NCBI RefSeq assembly: GCF_000223985.1
Contig: NZ_AFWV01000004.1
Coordinates: forward strand, 310,001 to 374,000
Reading direction: 5' to 3'
Source of the DNA: Thiocapsa marina 5811
GTDB lineage: Bacteria; Pseudomonadota; Gammaproteobacteria; Chromatiales; Chromatiaceae
Length of the DNA stretch: 64,000 nucleotides
Part shown: positions 36,111 to 44,721 of the stretch, in pieces
How the letters are laid out: every line of letters starts with the position of its first letter
How positions within the stretch are numbered: position 1 is the stretch's first letter
Notes under the pieces: model-generated
Databases searched by the model: none
What the model saw: the letters and a program-made list of their open reading frames with translations, nothing else
What the model was told of the DNA's origin: nothing
Program-made: the position numbers and the translations under genes

Positions 36111-36958
36111 CATCCAATACCGTTAATGTTCAATCACCACTGCTTCAGCAGCTCAGTCATGGTCTTGAGCCTGAGCAGCTCAAAAAGGCTTGGCGCGATA
36201 TATTCGAAGGTTGGCGTCGGCGAGAGCTTTGGGCCACCTTGGGTCTGCATGACATCCGCCAACGTTATCGGCGTTCTACCCTTGGGCCTTTCTGGATTAC
36301 GATCTCAATGGGTGTGATGGTCTTCGCACTGGGTCTTCTATACGGACAGATCTTCGGTCAAGAGCTGCATGACTACCTGCCGTTTCTCGCCGCCGGATTC
36401 GTGATTTGGGGTCTCGTATCCGCGATGATCTTGGGAGGGTGTACGACCTTTATCTCTGCGGAGGGAATGATTCGCCAGCTCAATGCGCCAGTGTCCATCT
36501 ACGCGTATCGCGAGGTTTGGACGGCGGTTATCGCCTTCGCCCACAATATCTGGATCTTCGTTGCCGTAGCTTGGTGGTATGACGTGGATCTAAGCTGGAA
36601 TGCACTTTGGATTCTCCCGGCGGTTGCGATTCTCCTGATCAACGGTTTCTGGATGGCGCTCTTCTTCGGTCTGCTGAGCGCGCGTTTTCGAGATGTTCCA
36701 CTGATCATCGGCAGTATCGTACAGGTGCTGTTCTTTTTGACGCCGGTCATTTGGCGGCCCGAGATGTTGCCGGACCGTGCACTTTTGCTGGAGTTGAATC
36801 CCTTCTACCACATGGTCGAAATCCTCCGCGCGCCGATGCTCGGTCACACACCTTCTCTCAGTAATTGGTTGGCGGTCTTGCTTATTGCCGTGGTCGGCTG
36901 GGGGGTTACGCTCTTCTTTTACTCCGCTTATCGTTGGCGGATCGCCTACTGGGTCTGA
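36107..36958 (+). CDS. polysaccharide ABC transporter permease, Wzm-like
   Basis: A 283-residue inner-membrane protein of the ABC-2 type that exports O-antigen or capsule chains. It opens with a cytoplasmic region containing ELWATLGLHDIRQRYRRSTLGPFW, the family hallmark. About six hydrophobic segments follow (MGVMVFALGLLYG, FLAAGFVIWGLVSAMIL, LPAVAILLINGFWMALFFGL and others), and the C-terminal part contains LNPFYHMVEILRAPML. Its ATG overlaps the previous stop as ATGA, and the ATPase gene starts 10 bases after it. The two form the exporter of the polysaccharide made by this locus. Confidence 0.92.
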   Translation: MTSNTVNVQSPLLQQLSHGLEPEQLKKAWRDIFEGWRRRELWATLGLHDIRQRYRRSTLGPFWITISMGVMVFALGLLYGQIFGQELHDYLPFLAAGFVIWGLVSAMILGGCTTFISAEGMIRQLNAPVSIYAYREVWTAVIAFAHNIWIFVAVAWWYDVDLSWNALWILPAVAILLINGFWMALFFGLLSARFRDVPLIIGSIVQVLFFLTPVIWRPEMLPDRALLLELNPFYHMVEILRAPMLGHTPSLSNWLAVLLIAVVGWGVTLFFYSAYRWRIAYWV

Positions 36959-36968
36959 GGATAGGCAG

Positions 36969-38255
36969 ATGGCATCCATTACCCTGGAGAAGGTCTCGGT
37001 ATCCTTCCCGGTCTATAGCTCCGCAACCCGATCCATCAAGAATCGTTTGATACAGAGTGCGACGGGCGGGCAGATCCGTTCCGAATCCGGCTCCGATCGA
37101 ATTTCGGTCGTGCAAGCGTTACAGGATATCAACCTTCAACTCGAGAGCGGGGATCGGATCGGTTTGGTGGGCCATAACGGCGCAGGCAAAACGACGCTAC
37201 TCCGTGTCCTGGGTGGCATTTACGAGCCGAATGAGGGGCGGGTTGCGGTCGATGGGTCGACGGTACCGCTGTTCGACATCAGCCTCGGGATGGATCCGGA
37301 GAGTACGGGCTATGAGAATATCATTCTGCGTGGTCTCTATTTGGGTCTGAGCCGGTCTCAGATGCGTGGTCGGCTCGATGAGATTGCGGACTTCACCGAG
37401 CTCGGGGATTTTCTCAACTTGCCGATCCGCACCTATTCGGCCGGCATGCGGATGCGTCTGGCCTTCGCCGTCTCGACGTCGGTTGCTCCGGATATTCTTT
37501 TGATCGACGAGGGCATCGGAGCCGGCGATGCAGCATTCTTACAGAAAGCCAGCGAGCGCTTGAAGCTCTTTACCGAGCAGGTGTCGATCATTGTGTTGTC
37601 GTCCCATTCAGAGGAGCTGATCAAGCGAATGTGCAACAAGGCGCTGCTGATGGAGCACGGTCGCGTTGTGGGATCAGGGTCGACCCAGGATGTTTTGACG
37701 CAGTATCGGCAGCGGCAGGAAGGGGGGGGAAGCGTCGAAATCAGCGCTCCGCTCCCGCTCGAGATCGCGTCCAAACCCGCGACCCCATCCGACCCATCGG
37801 CTTGGGCGATGGAAACGGCGAGATTCCTGAGAGAAGGTCGTTGGGATGCCGTGGACGTCGACCGTCTTGTGGAAGAGGTTGTCTCCCTCGTGGATCCCGA
37901 TCCCGATCGCGATCTGATTGAAGGGCAGCTGACTTATCTTTTGGTGCAGTTGCTGATATGGCATTGGCGCGAATCGGAGAGATCCGGACTAAGGCGCGAG
38001 ACTATCGATCAGGTCAGGCACCAGACGGAGTTGATGATCAGGGAGGATAAAAACGTCGTCGATGCCGCAGAAAAGTCTCTAGAGAGCGCCTACAAGAAGG
38101 CGCGATCGACGGCAGCGCAACGTATGGACATCGAAGAATCGCAGCTCCCTGCGAAATGCCCGGTTACATTGCCGCTCCTGCTGGATCGCACCTGGTTCCC
38201 GGGGCAGGCGGCAGCCGACGATGCGGTCGCTAGCCGGCGAGCTGCTGACGCCTAG
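36969..38255 (+). CDS. polysaccharide ABC transporter ATPase (Wzt-like) fused to DUF29
   Basis: A 428-residue protein. Residues 1-250 are the ATPase: Walker A GHNGAGKT at 68-75, signature [13 protein letters not shown] from 156, Walker B ILLIDEG at 176-182, and an H-loop in SSHSEE. Wzt proteins normally end with a beta-sandwich that recognises the glycan cap. Here residues about 277-412 instead match the helical DUF29 domain ([20 protein letters not shown], then [13 protein letters not shown] and [10 protein letters not shown]). A proline-rich linker of about 25 residues separates the parts. The start ATG 36969 follows the permease closely. The stop codon shares CTAG with the convergent ubiB stop. 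Confidence 0.9.
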   Translation: MASITLEKVSVSFPVYSSATRSIKNRLIQSATGGQIRSESGSDRISVVQALQDINLQLESGDRIGLVGHNGAGKTTLLRVLGGIYEPNEGRVAVDGSTVPLFDISLGMDPESTGYENIILRGLYLGLSRSQMRGRLDEIADFTELGDFLNLPIRTYSAGMRMRLAFAVSTSVAPDILLIDEGIGAGDAAFLQKASERLKLFTEQVSIIVLSSHSEELIKRMCNKALLMEHGRVVGSGSTQDVLTQYRQRQEGGGSVEISAPLPLEIASKPATPSDPSAWAMETARFLREGRWDAVDVDRLVEEVVSLVDPDPDRDLIEGQLTYLLVQLLIWHWRESERSGLRRETIDQVRHQTELMIREDKNVVDAAEKSLESAYKKARSTAAQRMDIEESQLPAKCPVTLPLLLDRTWFPGQAAADDAVASRRAADA

Positions 38256-39913
38256 GCCTGACGCGCCGCAGAGAAAAACAGCAGCGCGCCGAGCATGTAG
38301 CAGCCTGCGACGAGTGCAACTCCGGTCGTGGCAGGCAGCCACGGACCCGGGCCGAGCAGCAGCACGAGTGTGCCGCAGACGATCACGGTGGCGCCCCCGA
38401 GTGCGCGGACCGACTGGGATGTCGAATTGGCCGTGTCGTGGCTGCCGTTGCGGCCGTGGTCTCGGAGTGATCCGGCCTCGGCAGCCCGTAGACGCTTGTC
38501 GTAGGTGCTGAGTATCCGGTAGGCCATTAAGGGGATCTCGGGTGTCTGGTCGGCGACCGAGATGAAGTTCTTTTTGGTCCGGTCGAGCAGACCCACGACG
38601 CCGATCTGATCCTTCATCCAGCGTTCCATGTAAGGCTTGGCGGTCGTCCAGAGATCCAGCTCGGGGTAGAGCTGTCGGCCGAGGCCCTCGATGTTCAGGA
38701 GTGTCTTCTCGAGCAGCACCAACTGCGGCTGGATCTCCATGTCGAAGCGTCGGGCGGTCTGAAACAGGCGCACCAGGAAGTGTCCGAAGGAGATCTCGGC
38801 CAGAGGCTTCTCGAAGATGGGCTCGCTGACGGTGCGGATGGCGGACTCGAATTCATCCACGCGTGTCCCGGACGGGACCCAGCCGGATTCCACGTGCAGC
38901 TCGGCGACGCGCCGATAGTCGCGCTCGAAGAAGGCGAGCAGGTTCTCGGCGAGATAGCGTTGATCCTCGGTCGTGAGTGTGCCGACGATCCCGAAGTCGA
39001 TCGAGATATAGCGCCCGGACGGCTCGACGAAGATGTTGCCCGGGTGCATGTCCGCGTGGAAGAAGTTGTCTCGGAAGACCTGGGTGAAGAAGATCTCGAC
39101 CCCGCGCTCCCCGAGCTGCTTCATGCTCACGCCTTGGGCCTTGAGCCGCGCGACATCGCTGACCGGGGTCCCGTAGATGCGCTCCATGACCATGACGCCG
39201 GGGCGGGTCCAGTCCCAGTAGACCTCCGGGATGTAGAGCATCTCGCTGTGGATCCAGTTGCGACGCAGCAGGGAGGCGTTGGCGGCCTCGCGTTGCAGAT
39301 CCAGCTCGTCGTAGATGGTCTTTTCGTACTCGCGGACCACATCGACCGGGCGCAGCCGACGCCCGTCTTTCCAGTAGCGCTCGGCGAGATGGGCGACGGT
39401 GTACATCAGCCCGAGATCACCGCGGATGGTCCGCTCGATGCCTGGGCGCAGCACCTTGACCACGACCTCGGTGCCGTTCTTCAAGCGTCCGGTGTGGACC
39501 TGAGCGATGGAGGCGGATGCGAGCGGGATGGGGTTGAACTCATCGAGGACATCGTCGACCGAGCAGCCCCAGGCCTTCTCGATGATGGCGCGGGCCTCCG
39601 CGCCGTCGAAGGGCGGCACCCGATCCTGGAGCTTGGCCAGCTCGACGGCCAGGTCGTCCGGGAGCAGATCGCGTCGGGTCGAGAGGATCTGACCGAATTT
39701 GACGAAGATCGGACCCAAATCCTCCAGCGCGAGGCGCACGCGCACGGGGTAGGAGGTCGGCAGGTCGCGCCGAAACCAGTGCCAGGGCGAGATGTACATG
39801 ACCCAGCGCAGCGGCCGAAAGAGATGGGTCGCGAGGATGACCTCGTCGAGTCCGTGGCGCAGAAGGATCCAGTTGATGCGGAAGAGCCGCAGGGCCTCGC
39901 GGGGTCCGATCAT
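38252..39913 (-). CDS. ubiB: UbiB, ABC1-family atypical kinase for ubiquinone synthesis
   Basis: A 553-residue membrane-associated protein needed for ubiquinone biosynthesis, formerly taken for a 2-polyprenylphenol hydroxylase. ABC1-kinase motifs are intact: [14 protein letters not shown] near 75, ASASIAQVH near 125, HADMHPGN near 287 and DFGIVG near 305. The C-terminal 60 residues form two hydrophobic helices ([36 protein letters not shown]), the usual membrane anchor. ATG 39913 overlaps the stop of ubiJ as ATGA. It belongs to the ubiE-ubiJ-ubiB operon. Confidence 0.95.
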   Translation of the reverse strand: MIGPREALRLFRINWILLRHGLDEVILATHLFRPLRWVMYISPWHWFRRDLPTSYPVRVRLALEDLGPIFVKFGQILSTRRDLLPDDLAVELAKLQDRVPPFDGAEARAIIEKAWGCSVDDVLDEFNPIPLASASIAQVHTGRLKNGTEVVVKVLRPGIERTIRGDLGLMYTVAHLAERYWKDGRRLRPVDVVREYEKTIYDELDLQREAANASLLRRNWIHSEMLYIPEVYWDWTRPGVMVMERIYGTPVSDVARLKAQGVSMKQLGERGVEIFFTQVFRDNFFHADMHPGNIFVEPSGRYISIDFGIVGTLTTEDQRYLAENLLAFFERDYRRVAELHVESGWVPSGTRVDEFESAIRTVSEPIFEKPLAEISFGHFLVRLFQTARRFDMEIQPQLVLLEKTLLNIEGLGRQLYPELDLWTTAKPYMERWMKDQIGVVGLLDRTKKNFISVADQTPEIPLMAYRILSTYDKRLRAAEAGSLRDHGRNGSHDTANSTSQSVRALGGATVIVCGTLVLLLGPGPWLPATTGVALVAGCYMLGALLFFSAARQA

Positions 39914-40560
39914 GACGGGGTGCCGGACCCCGCATGCGGTCGAGCGAGGCGCTCGAGGCGTTCGATACGCGCCTCGGCGCGCTCGACATCGTCGCGCAGG
40001 ATGTCGACCTGCGCGAGGAATGCCTCGACCTCGTAGCGGGTCGGGGTCAGGCGGGCCTCTTCCTGAAGGTATTCCTGAAGATCCTCGGTCAGGGACTCGG
40101 ATGTCTTGCGTGCCCACTGCGCCGCTGCACGCGCTTGGTTGCCGACCTGGTGGGCGAAGGGGTCGCCGATCACGCGGGCGAGCTGCTCCTCCCAATCCAC
40201 GTCGAGGCCGGCGATGGCACGGTTGAAGGCTTGGGCCAGGGACGTATCGCCGAGGATCTCGACCTCGCCCTGGATGATCTGCGTCTCCTTGCGCTCGGCC
40301 ATGCCCATGCGGGCGAGCGCGAGCGGGGTGCCGCGGATCAGGCAATCGGGCTCGGCGTCGTAACCGCCGAAGAGCTGGAGGCGCTGCTCACTCGGGATGA
40401 TGGTCACGCGCGTGCCGAACCCTTTGAGCTCGATGCCGATGATCCGTCCTTCCAGTGCAGCGAATGCGGCCGAGCCCTCGGGGTCCAGCGCGATGTAGCG
40501 GTTCAGGGCCTGCTCGACGACGGCCAGCACCGCGTCCGGGATCTGGATGCCTTCGGTCAC
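39910..40560 (-). CDS. ubiJ: UbiJ, SCP2-domain ubiquinone biosynthesis accessory factor
   Basis: About 216 residues. The N-terminal half is an SCP2 lipid-binding domain (residues about 15-115: [45 protein letters not shown]). The C-terminal part is a long charged helix or coiled coil ([21 protein letters not shown]). UbiJ binds ubiquinone intermediates and organises the soluble Ubi complex. The GTG start at 40560 overlaps the ubiE stop as GTGA. Its place between ubiE and ubiB is the usual gammaproteobacterial order. Confidence 0.92.
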   Translation of the reverse strand: MTEGIQIPDAVLAVVEQALNRYIALDPEGSAAFAALEGRIIGIELKGFGTRVTIIPSEQRLQLFGGYDAEPDCLIRGTPLALARMGMAERKETQIIQGEVEILGDTSLAQAFNRAIAGLDVDWEEQLARVIGDPFAHQVGNQARAAAQWARKTSESLTEDLQEYLQEEARLTPTRYEVEAFLAQVDILRDDVERAEARIERLERLARPHAGSGTPS

Positions 40561-41306
40561 AGTTTGTAACCTCGGTGGATGGCGACGATACCGCCGCTGT
40601 GGTTGAAGTAGTCGCAGCGCTCGAACCCGGCCGCCTCCATCATCGCGCGCAGCGTCTCTTGGTCCGGGTGCATGCGGATGGATTCGGCCAGATAGCGATA
40701 GCTTTCGGGGTCGTTCACGACCAAGCGCCCGAGCGTGGGCAGGACCGAGAAGGAGTAGAGGTCGTAGGCCTTGCTCAAGGGGCGGCTGACCGGGTGCGAG
40801 AACTCCAGGATCAGCGCCCGTCCGCCCGGACGCAGCACACGCTGCATCTCCACGAGTGCGGCCTGCTTGTCGGTGACGTTGCGCAGACCGAAACCGATGG
40901 TGACGCAGTCGAAATAATCCGAGGGGAACGGCAGCTTCTCGGCGTTGATCAGGGCGTAGTGCAGGTTGCCGACGCGTCCGCGGTCGAGCATGCGCTCGCG
41001 CCCTTCGGTCAGCATGGAGGCATTGATGTCGGACATGACCACCAGCCCCTGCGCGCCGACGATGCCGGAGAAGCGCTCGGCGAGATCGCCCGTCCCGGAG
41101 GCGAGATCCAGCACCCGCTGACCACGGCGCACGCCCGAGAGCTCGATGGTGTGACGCTTCCAGAGCCGATGGATGCCCAAGGACATGAGGTCGTTCATGA
41201 GGTCGTATCGGGAGGCGACCGAATCGAACACGGCGCGCACGCGCGATGCCTTCTCCTCGACCGGTACCTGCTGATAACCGAAATGTGTCGTCTTGTCGTC
41301 GGACAT
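40557..41306 (-). CDS. ubiE: UbiE, demethylubiquinone/demethylmenaquinone C-methyltransferase
   Basis: A 249-residue SAM-dependent methyltransferase of quinone biosynthesis. Family motifs: THFGYQQV at the start, [22 protein letters not shown], the SAM loop [26 protein letters not shown] and [21 protein letters not shown] chose ATG 41306 because [11 protein letters not shown] matches the usual N-terminus; the frame is open to 41345 but the extra residues are not conserved. It heads the ubiE-ubiJ-ubiB operon, directly preceded by a palindromic repeat. Confidence 0.95.
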   Translation of the reverse strand: MSDDKTTHFGYQQVPVEEKASRVRAVFDSVASRYDLMNDLMSLGIHRLWKRHTIELSGVRRGQRVLDLASGTGDLAERFSGIVGAQGLVVMSDINASMLTEGRERMLDRGRVGNLHYALINAEKLPFPSDYFDCVTIGFGLRNVTDKQAALVEMQRVLRPGGRALILEFSHPVSRPLSKAYDLYSFSVLPTLGRLVVNDPESYRYLAESIRMHPDQETLRAMMEAAGFERCDYFNHSGGIVAIHRGYKL

Positions 41307-41318
41307 GCTGTGTCTCTG

Positions 41319-41402
41319 CTGAACCGCGCGTGATTGGATCTGCACCGCTTCGGGGTTTGCTTGGCCTTGACGCGAACAAGGGCCGTCGGCGGCGCGGTTC
41401 AG
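41319..41402. repeat. AACCGCG palindromic repeat, copy 1
   Basis: Ends CTGAACCGCGC and GCGCGGTTCAG are perfect inverted repeats about 84 bases apart. It belongs to the family described at 42082-42168. It lies just upstream of ubiE, so any fold would be in the untranslated leader or promoter region. The remaining bases up to the DUF971 gene hold nothing I can identify. Confidence 0.7.
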
Positions 41403-41542
41403 ATCGATGATGTTTTCAAAGGCCGAGGCCTTGATGCGCCGATGGCCGTGTGATCCGGGTCGGTCGACGCGAGCTTCAGGCGTGCGTCGTGCCGGGCGGG
41501 CGACAGTTTACAACATCGGGTCCACGACAGCGGCGTCGGGGA

Positions 41543-41905
41543 TCAGGACGCGCGGACCTTTCGCTTCTGTCCGGCCTTCTCGAGCTCGTCGAGATATTCC
41601 TTCCACAGGCGTTCCTGCTCGACCCCGAGGCGGTACAGGTGCTCCCAGGAGTAGATTCCCGTGTTGTGCTCGTCGTCGAAGTGCAGACAGATGGCGTAGT
41701 TGCCGACGGGCTCGATCTTGTCGATCCCGACGTCCTCCTTGCCGAGCTGCAGGACGCGCTGCCCGGGGCCGTGGCCCTGGACCTCGGCGGAGGGGGAGTA
41801 GACGCGCAGGTACTCGCACGGCAGGTTGAAGTGCGAGCCGTCGTCGAAGGTGATCTCGAGGATCCGCGATTGTTGATGCAGGTTAAGCTCGGTGGGTGTC
41901 GGCAT
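41543..41905 (-). CDS. DUF971 (gamma-butyrobetaine hydroxylase-like N-domain) protein
   Basis: A 120-residue small protein consisting of one DUF971 domain: LEITFDDGSHFNLPCEYLRV, then VQGHGPGQRVLQLGKEDVGI, VGNYAICLHFDDEHNTGIYS and WEHLYRLG. The domain is the N-terminal part of gamma-butyrobetaine hydroxylases, and stand-alone copies are linked with iron-sulfur or oxygenase partners, but no definite function is known. It sits between hslU and ubiE, a conserved neighbourhood in many gammaproteobacteria. Confidence 0.88.
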   Translation of the reverse strand: MPTPTELNLHQQSRILEITFDDGSHFNLPCEYLRVYSPSAEVQGHGPGQRVLQLGKEDVGIDKIEPVGNYAICLHFDDEHNTGIYSWEHLYRLGVEQERLWKEYLDELEKAGQKRKVRAS

Positions 41906-41980
41906 GGGATTCTCCGGCGTCCGCGATGCTGTCGCGGACGTTTTTGGATGGAATTGATCGGCTCAAGAAAGATGTTGCTC

Positions 41981-42064
41981 TAAACCGCGTCCAGAGCGAC
42001 ATGCGTCATTTTCATGTTGCGTTTGGCTTCGGAGATGTCCTCGGTCTCGATGAGGCGCGGTTTA
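41981..42064. repeat. AACCGCG palindromic repeat, copy 2
   Basis: Ends TAAACCGCG and CGCGGTTTA. The inner sequence includes a block (ATGACGCATGTCG on the minus strand) also present at 57578-57611. It lies in the gap between the DUF971 gene and hslU, 18 bases from copy 3. Confidence 0.75.
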
Positions 42065-42081
42065 AAATTTCTTTAATACTC

Positions 42082-42168
42082 TAAACCGCGCCGACTCCGA
42101 CAGTCATCGGAGCTGGCGCGGCCAAGCCAGGCCAACACATGATGCATACCGCACCGGGCGCGGTTTAC
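42082..42168. repeat. AACCGCG palindromic repeat, copy 3, contains the hslU stop
   Basis: An 87-base element with ends TAAACCGCGCC and GGGCGCGGTTTA. Read on the minus strand it matches copy 59282-59367 closely over its whole length, including GGTGCGGTATG and TTGGCCGCGCCAGCTCCGA. The first three bases of its minus-strand end are the TAA stop codon of hslU. It could act as a terminator or mRNA-stabilising hairpin. Confidence 0.82.
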
Positions 42169-43496
42169 AGGATGTAGCGCGACAGGTCCTCGTCGGCCGC
42201 GAGCCCGGCCAGATTCCGATCGACATAGGCGGCGTTGATGGTCACGGTCACGCGATCCAAGTCCGATGCGTTGTAGGAGACGTCCTCGAGCAGCCGTTCC
42301 AGAACGGTGTGCAGGCGACGTGCCCCAATGTTTTCGGTCCGCTCGTTGACCTGCCAGGCGATCTCGGCGAGTCGACGAATGCCGTCCTCGGTGAACTCCA
42401 GGGCGACGCCCTCGGTGGCCATCAGGGCACGGTACTGATCCGTCAAGGAGGCGTCCGGCTCGGTCAGAATCCGCACGAAGTCCTCCGTGGTCAGTGCCTT
42501 GAGCTCGACACGGATCGGCAGGCGGCCCTGCAGCTCAGGGATCAGATCGGACGGCTTGGAGAGATGGAAGGCACCGGAGGCGATGAAGAGGATGTGATCG
42601 GTGCGCACCGAGCCGTGCTTGGTCGATACAGTGCTGCCCTCCACCAGCGGCAAGAGATCGCGTTGAACGCCCTCGCGCGAGACATCGGCGCCGGCCATGC
42701 CTTCGCCGCGCTTGGTGACCTTGTCGAGCTCGTCGAGGAACACGATGCCGTTTTGCTCGACGTTCTCGATGGCGCGCAGCTTCAGCTCCTCGTCGTTGAC
42801 CCGCTTGGCGGCCTCCTCATCCTTGAGTAGCTGTCGTGCGTCGCGGATGCGCAGCTTGCGACGCTTCATGCGGCCCTGGCCCAGGTTCTGGAAGAGCCCC
42901 TGAAGCTGGTTCGTCATCTCCTCCATGCCGGGCGGCGCCATGATCTCGACACCCATCGGCGAGGCGGAGACCTGGATCTCGATCTCGCGCTCGTCGAGCT
43001 CGCCGGCGCGCAGGCGATCACGGAACTTCTCGCGGGTCGCCGAGCTGGTGACGGAGCGGCTCTCTTCCTCGAAGCTCGACGGCGGCGGGAGGAGTGCATC
43101 GAGGATCCGCTCCTCCGCGGCGGCCTCGGCCTGTCCCGCGAGCTTCGCCATCTCCTGCTCGCGCGCAAGCTTGATCCCGATGTCCGCCAGATCGCGAATG
43201 ATGGACTCGACATCGCGTCCGACGTAGCCGACCTCGGTGAACTTGGTCGCCTCGACCTTCAAGAAGGGTGCGTTGGCCAGGCGGGCCAGACGCCGCGCGA
43301 TCTCGGTCTTGCCTACACCGGTCGGCCCGATCATCAGGATGTTCTTGGGTGTGATCTCCGAGCGCATCGGCTCCGGGATCTGAGCCCGACGCCAGCGGTT
43401 ACGCAAGGCGATGGCGACGGCGCGCTTGGCCTCGTCCTGACCGACGATGTGCTTGTCGAGCTCCGAAACGATGCGTTGTGGGGTGATTTCCGACAT
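42165..43496 (-). CDS. hslU: HslU, ATPase subunit of the HslVU protease
   Basis: A 443-residue AAA+ unfoldase that feeds substrates to HslV. Visible: [20 protein letters not shown], Walker [10 protein letters not shown], pore loop VGYVGRD, the variable intermediate domain at about 110-240, Walker [11 protein letters not shown], arginine-finger region [14 protein letters not shown], and the C-terminal docking tail ending SRYIL. ATG 43496 gives the normal family N-terminus ([10 protein letters not shown]); the frame is open to 43562. The stop TAA lies inside a palindromic repeat. It follows hslV by about 190 bases. Confidence 0.97.
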   Translation of the reverse strand: MSEITPQRIVSELDKHIVGQDEAKRAVAIALRNRWRRAQIPEPMRSEITPKNILMIGPTGVGKTEIARRLARLANAPFLKVEATKFTEVGYVGRDVESIIRDLADIGIKLAREQEMAKLAGQAEAAAEERILDALLPPPSSFEEESRSVTSSATREKFRDRLRAGELDEREIEIQVSASPMGVEIMAPPGMEEMTNQLQGLFQNLGQGRMKRRKLRIRDARQLLKDEEAAKRVNDEELKLRAIENVEQNGIVFLDELDKVTKRGEGMAGADVSREGVQRDLLPLVEGSTVSTKHGSVRTDHILFIASGAFHLSKPSDLIPELQGRLPIRVELKALTTEDFVRILTEPDASLTDQYRALMATEGVALEFTEDGIRRLAEIAWQVNERTENIGARRLHTVLERLLEDVSYNASDLDRVTVTINAAYVDRNLAGLAADEDLSRYIL

Positions 43497-43686
43497 CTGG
43501 ATCTGTCCGTCGAGAGGGTCGCCCGGGTCGAGCGACCGGTTGGGATGGAGGATTGACCTCACAAGGCTTCGCCATGGAGCGCCGTCGGCTCGTCGACAGG
43601 GTCGCCGTCGCCGGCCGAAGACCGTACTTGCGGGGATCGCCCCGGGGTTCCGCCAAGACGCGGGACCACGACGCCGCGAATGGCCT

Positions 43687-44238
43687 TCACCCTTCGGTAT
43701 CGAGCTCTTCGATCACCAGGTTGTGATTGGTATAGATGCAAATGTCCGCGGCGATGTTCAAGCCCTTCTCCACGATCTCGCGGGCGCCGAGCTCGGTGTT
43801 CTCGAGCAGCGCACGGGCCGCGGCCTGAGCGAAGGATCCACCGGATCCGATGGCCATGAGGTCGTTCTCCGGCTCCACCACGTCGCCGGTGCCCGAGATG
43901 ATGAGCGAGGTCTGCGCGTCGGCGATGCAGAGCAACGCCTCGAGTCGACGCAGCATGCGATCCGTCCGCCAGTCCTTTGCGAGCTCGACGGCGGATCGGG
44001 TCAGATGGCCCTGGTGTTTCTCGAGCTTGCCCTCGAAGCGCTCGAAGAGCGTGAAGGCGTCCGCCGTGGCCCCGGCGAATCCGGCGATGACCTGACCCTT
44101 GAACAGGCGCCGAACCTTGCGCGCGTTGCCCTTCATGACCGTCTGCCCGAGCGAAACCTGCCCGTCGCCGCCGATCACGACCTTGCCGCCGCGCCGAACC
44201 GAGAGAATCGTCGTACCGCGAAAACTTTCCATCGTCAT
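43687..44238 (-). CDS. hslV: HslV, peptidase subunit of the HslVU protease
   Basis: A 183-residue proteasome-like threonine peptidase. After removal of the propeptide MTMESFRG the mature N-terminus is TTILSV, with T9 as the catalytic nucleophile. Other family blocks are [35 protein letters not shown] and [17 protein letters not shown]. It forms a double-hexamer core capped by HslU. It is the first gene of the hslVU pair. The 190-base hslV-hslU gap holds no gene I can identify. Confidence 0.97.
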   Translation of the reverse strand: MTMESFRGTTILSVRRGGKVVIGGDGQVSLGQTVMKGNARKVRRLFKGQVIAGFAGATADAFTLFERFEGKLEKHQGHLTRSAVELAKDWRTDRMLRRLEALLCIADAQTSLIISGTGDVVEPENDLMAIGSGGSFAQAAARALLENTELGAREIVEKGLNIAADICIYTNHNLVIEELDTEG

Positions 44239-44344
44239 GCTTCGTTGCTGGACCGATCCGGCTATTCTACGGCATCGGCGCGCGAAGCGATGCGCTTTGA
44301 GGCGGCACGGTGATGCACGAAACTCCTGCTACCCACGAGATCAA

Positions 44345-44423
44345 TCGCTCGTGGCATCCGCTCTGCGGCGTCACGCATGCCCTGTGGCGCTCTACGCCAG
44401 GTGCCGCGATGGCCGGAGTGACG
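44345..44423 (+). repeat. 79-bp dispersed repeat, copy 1 (partner at 60168-60246)
   Basis: This block aligns without gaps to the reverse complement of 60168-60246; roughly five of six bases agree by eye. The shared core is GTCACGCATGCCC followed by GTGGCGCTC. The centre is palindromic (GTGGCGC...GCGCCAC in the partner), so a short hairpin is possible. Both copies lie between genes. Confidence 0.7.
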
Positions 44424-44529
44424 AGCAAGCTCGGCGGCGTTGCGGTATCCCGGGACGACCGGCGGCCTCGCGCGCACGGCCGGCCCCGATCACCAGAACG
44501 GCTGGATCGCAGTCGTCGGGATAAGCGCC

Positions 44530-44608
44530 GTAGCGTGGACAAGCGCCAGCGCAGTCCGCCAACTCCGGCGCCTGAATCGGTGGACTGCGCTGCGCTTGTC
44601 CACCCTAC
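44530..44608. repeat. GTGGAC palindromic repeat, full two-arm copy
   Basis: Left arm GTAGCGTGGACAAGCG... (44530-44560) and right arm GGTGGACTGCGCTGCGCTTG... (44579-44608) are inverted copies separated by 18 bases. Related copies lie at 9515-9540 (inside the PKS gene), 50641-50671 (one arm) and 52705-52782 (both arms). This is a REP-like or MITE-like palindrome. Confidence 0.8.
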
Positions 44609-44721
44609 CGGCCGGGCTTACTGCCGAAGGCTCGGTGTTGGCTTGTCACGAATTGGCATTTCCGGCATCCTCTATAAGGTAATTCTTGATCTCTCTTCAT
44701 TTCATTTGCGATGGATCTATC

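Larger units (their letters stand above)
44239..44721. other. 483-bp divergent gap holding two repeat types
   Basis: The gap lies between hslV (leftward) and a glycosyltransferase gene (rightward) and must contain both promoters. Its recognisable content is a copy of the CATCCGCTC-type repeat (44345-44423) and a full GTGGAC palindrome (44530-44608). The rest resembles no gene. I could not pick a convincing heat-shock promoter for hslV. Confidence 0.6.
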
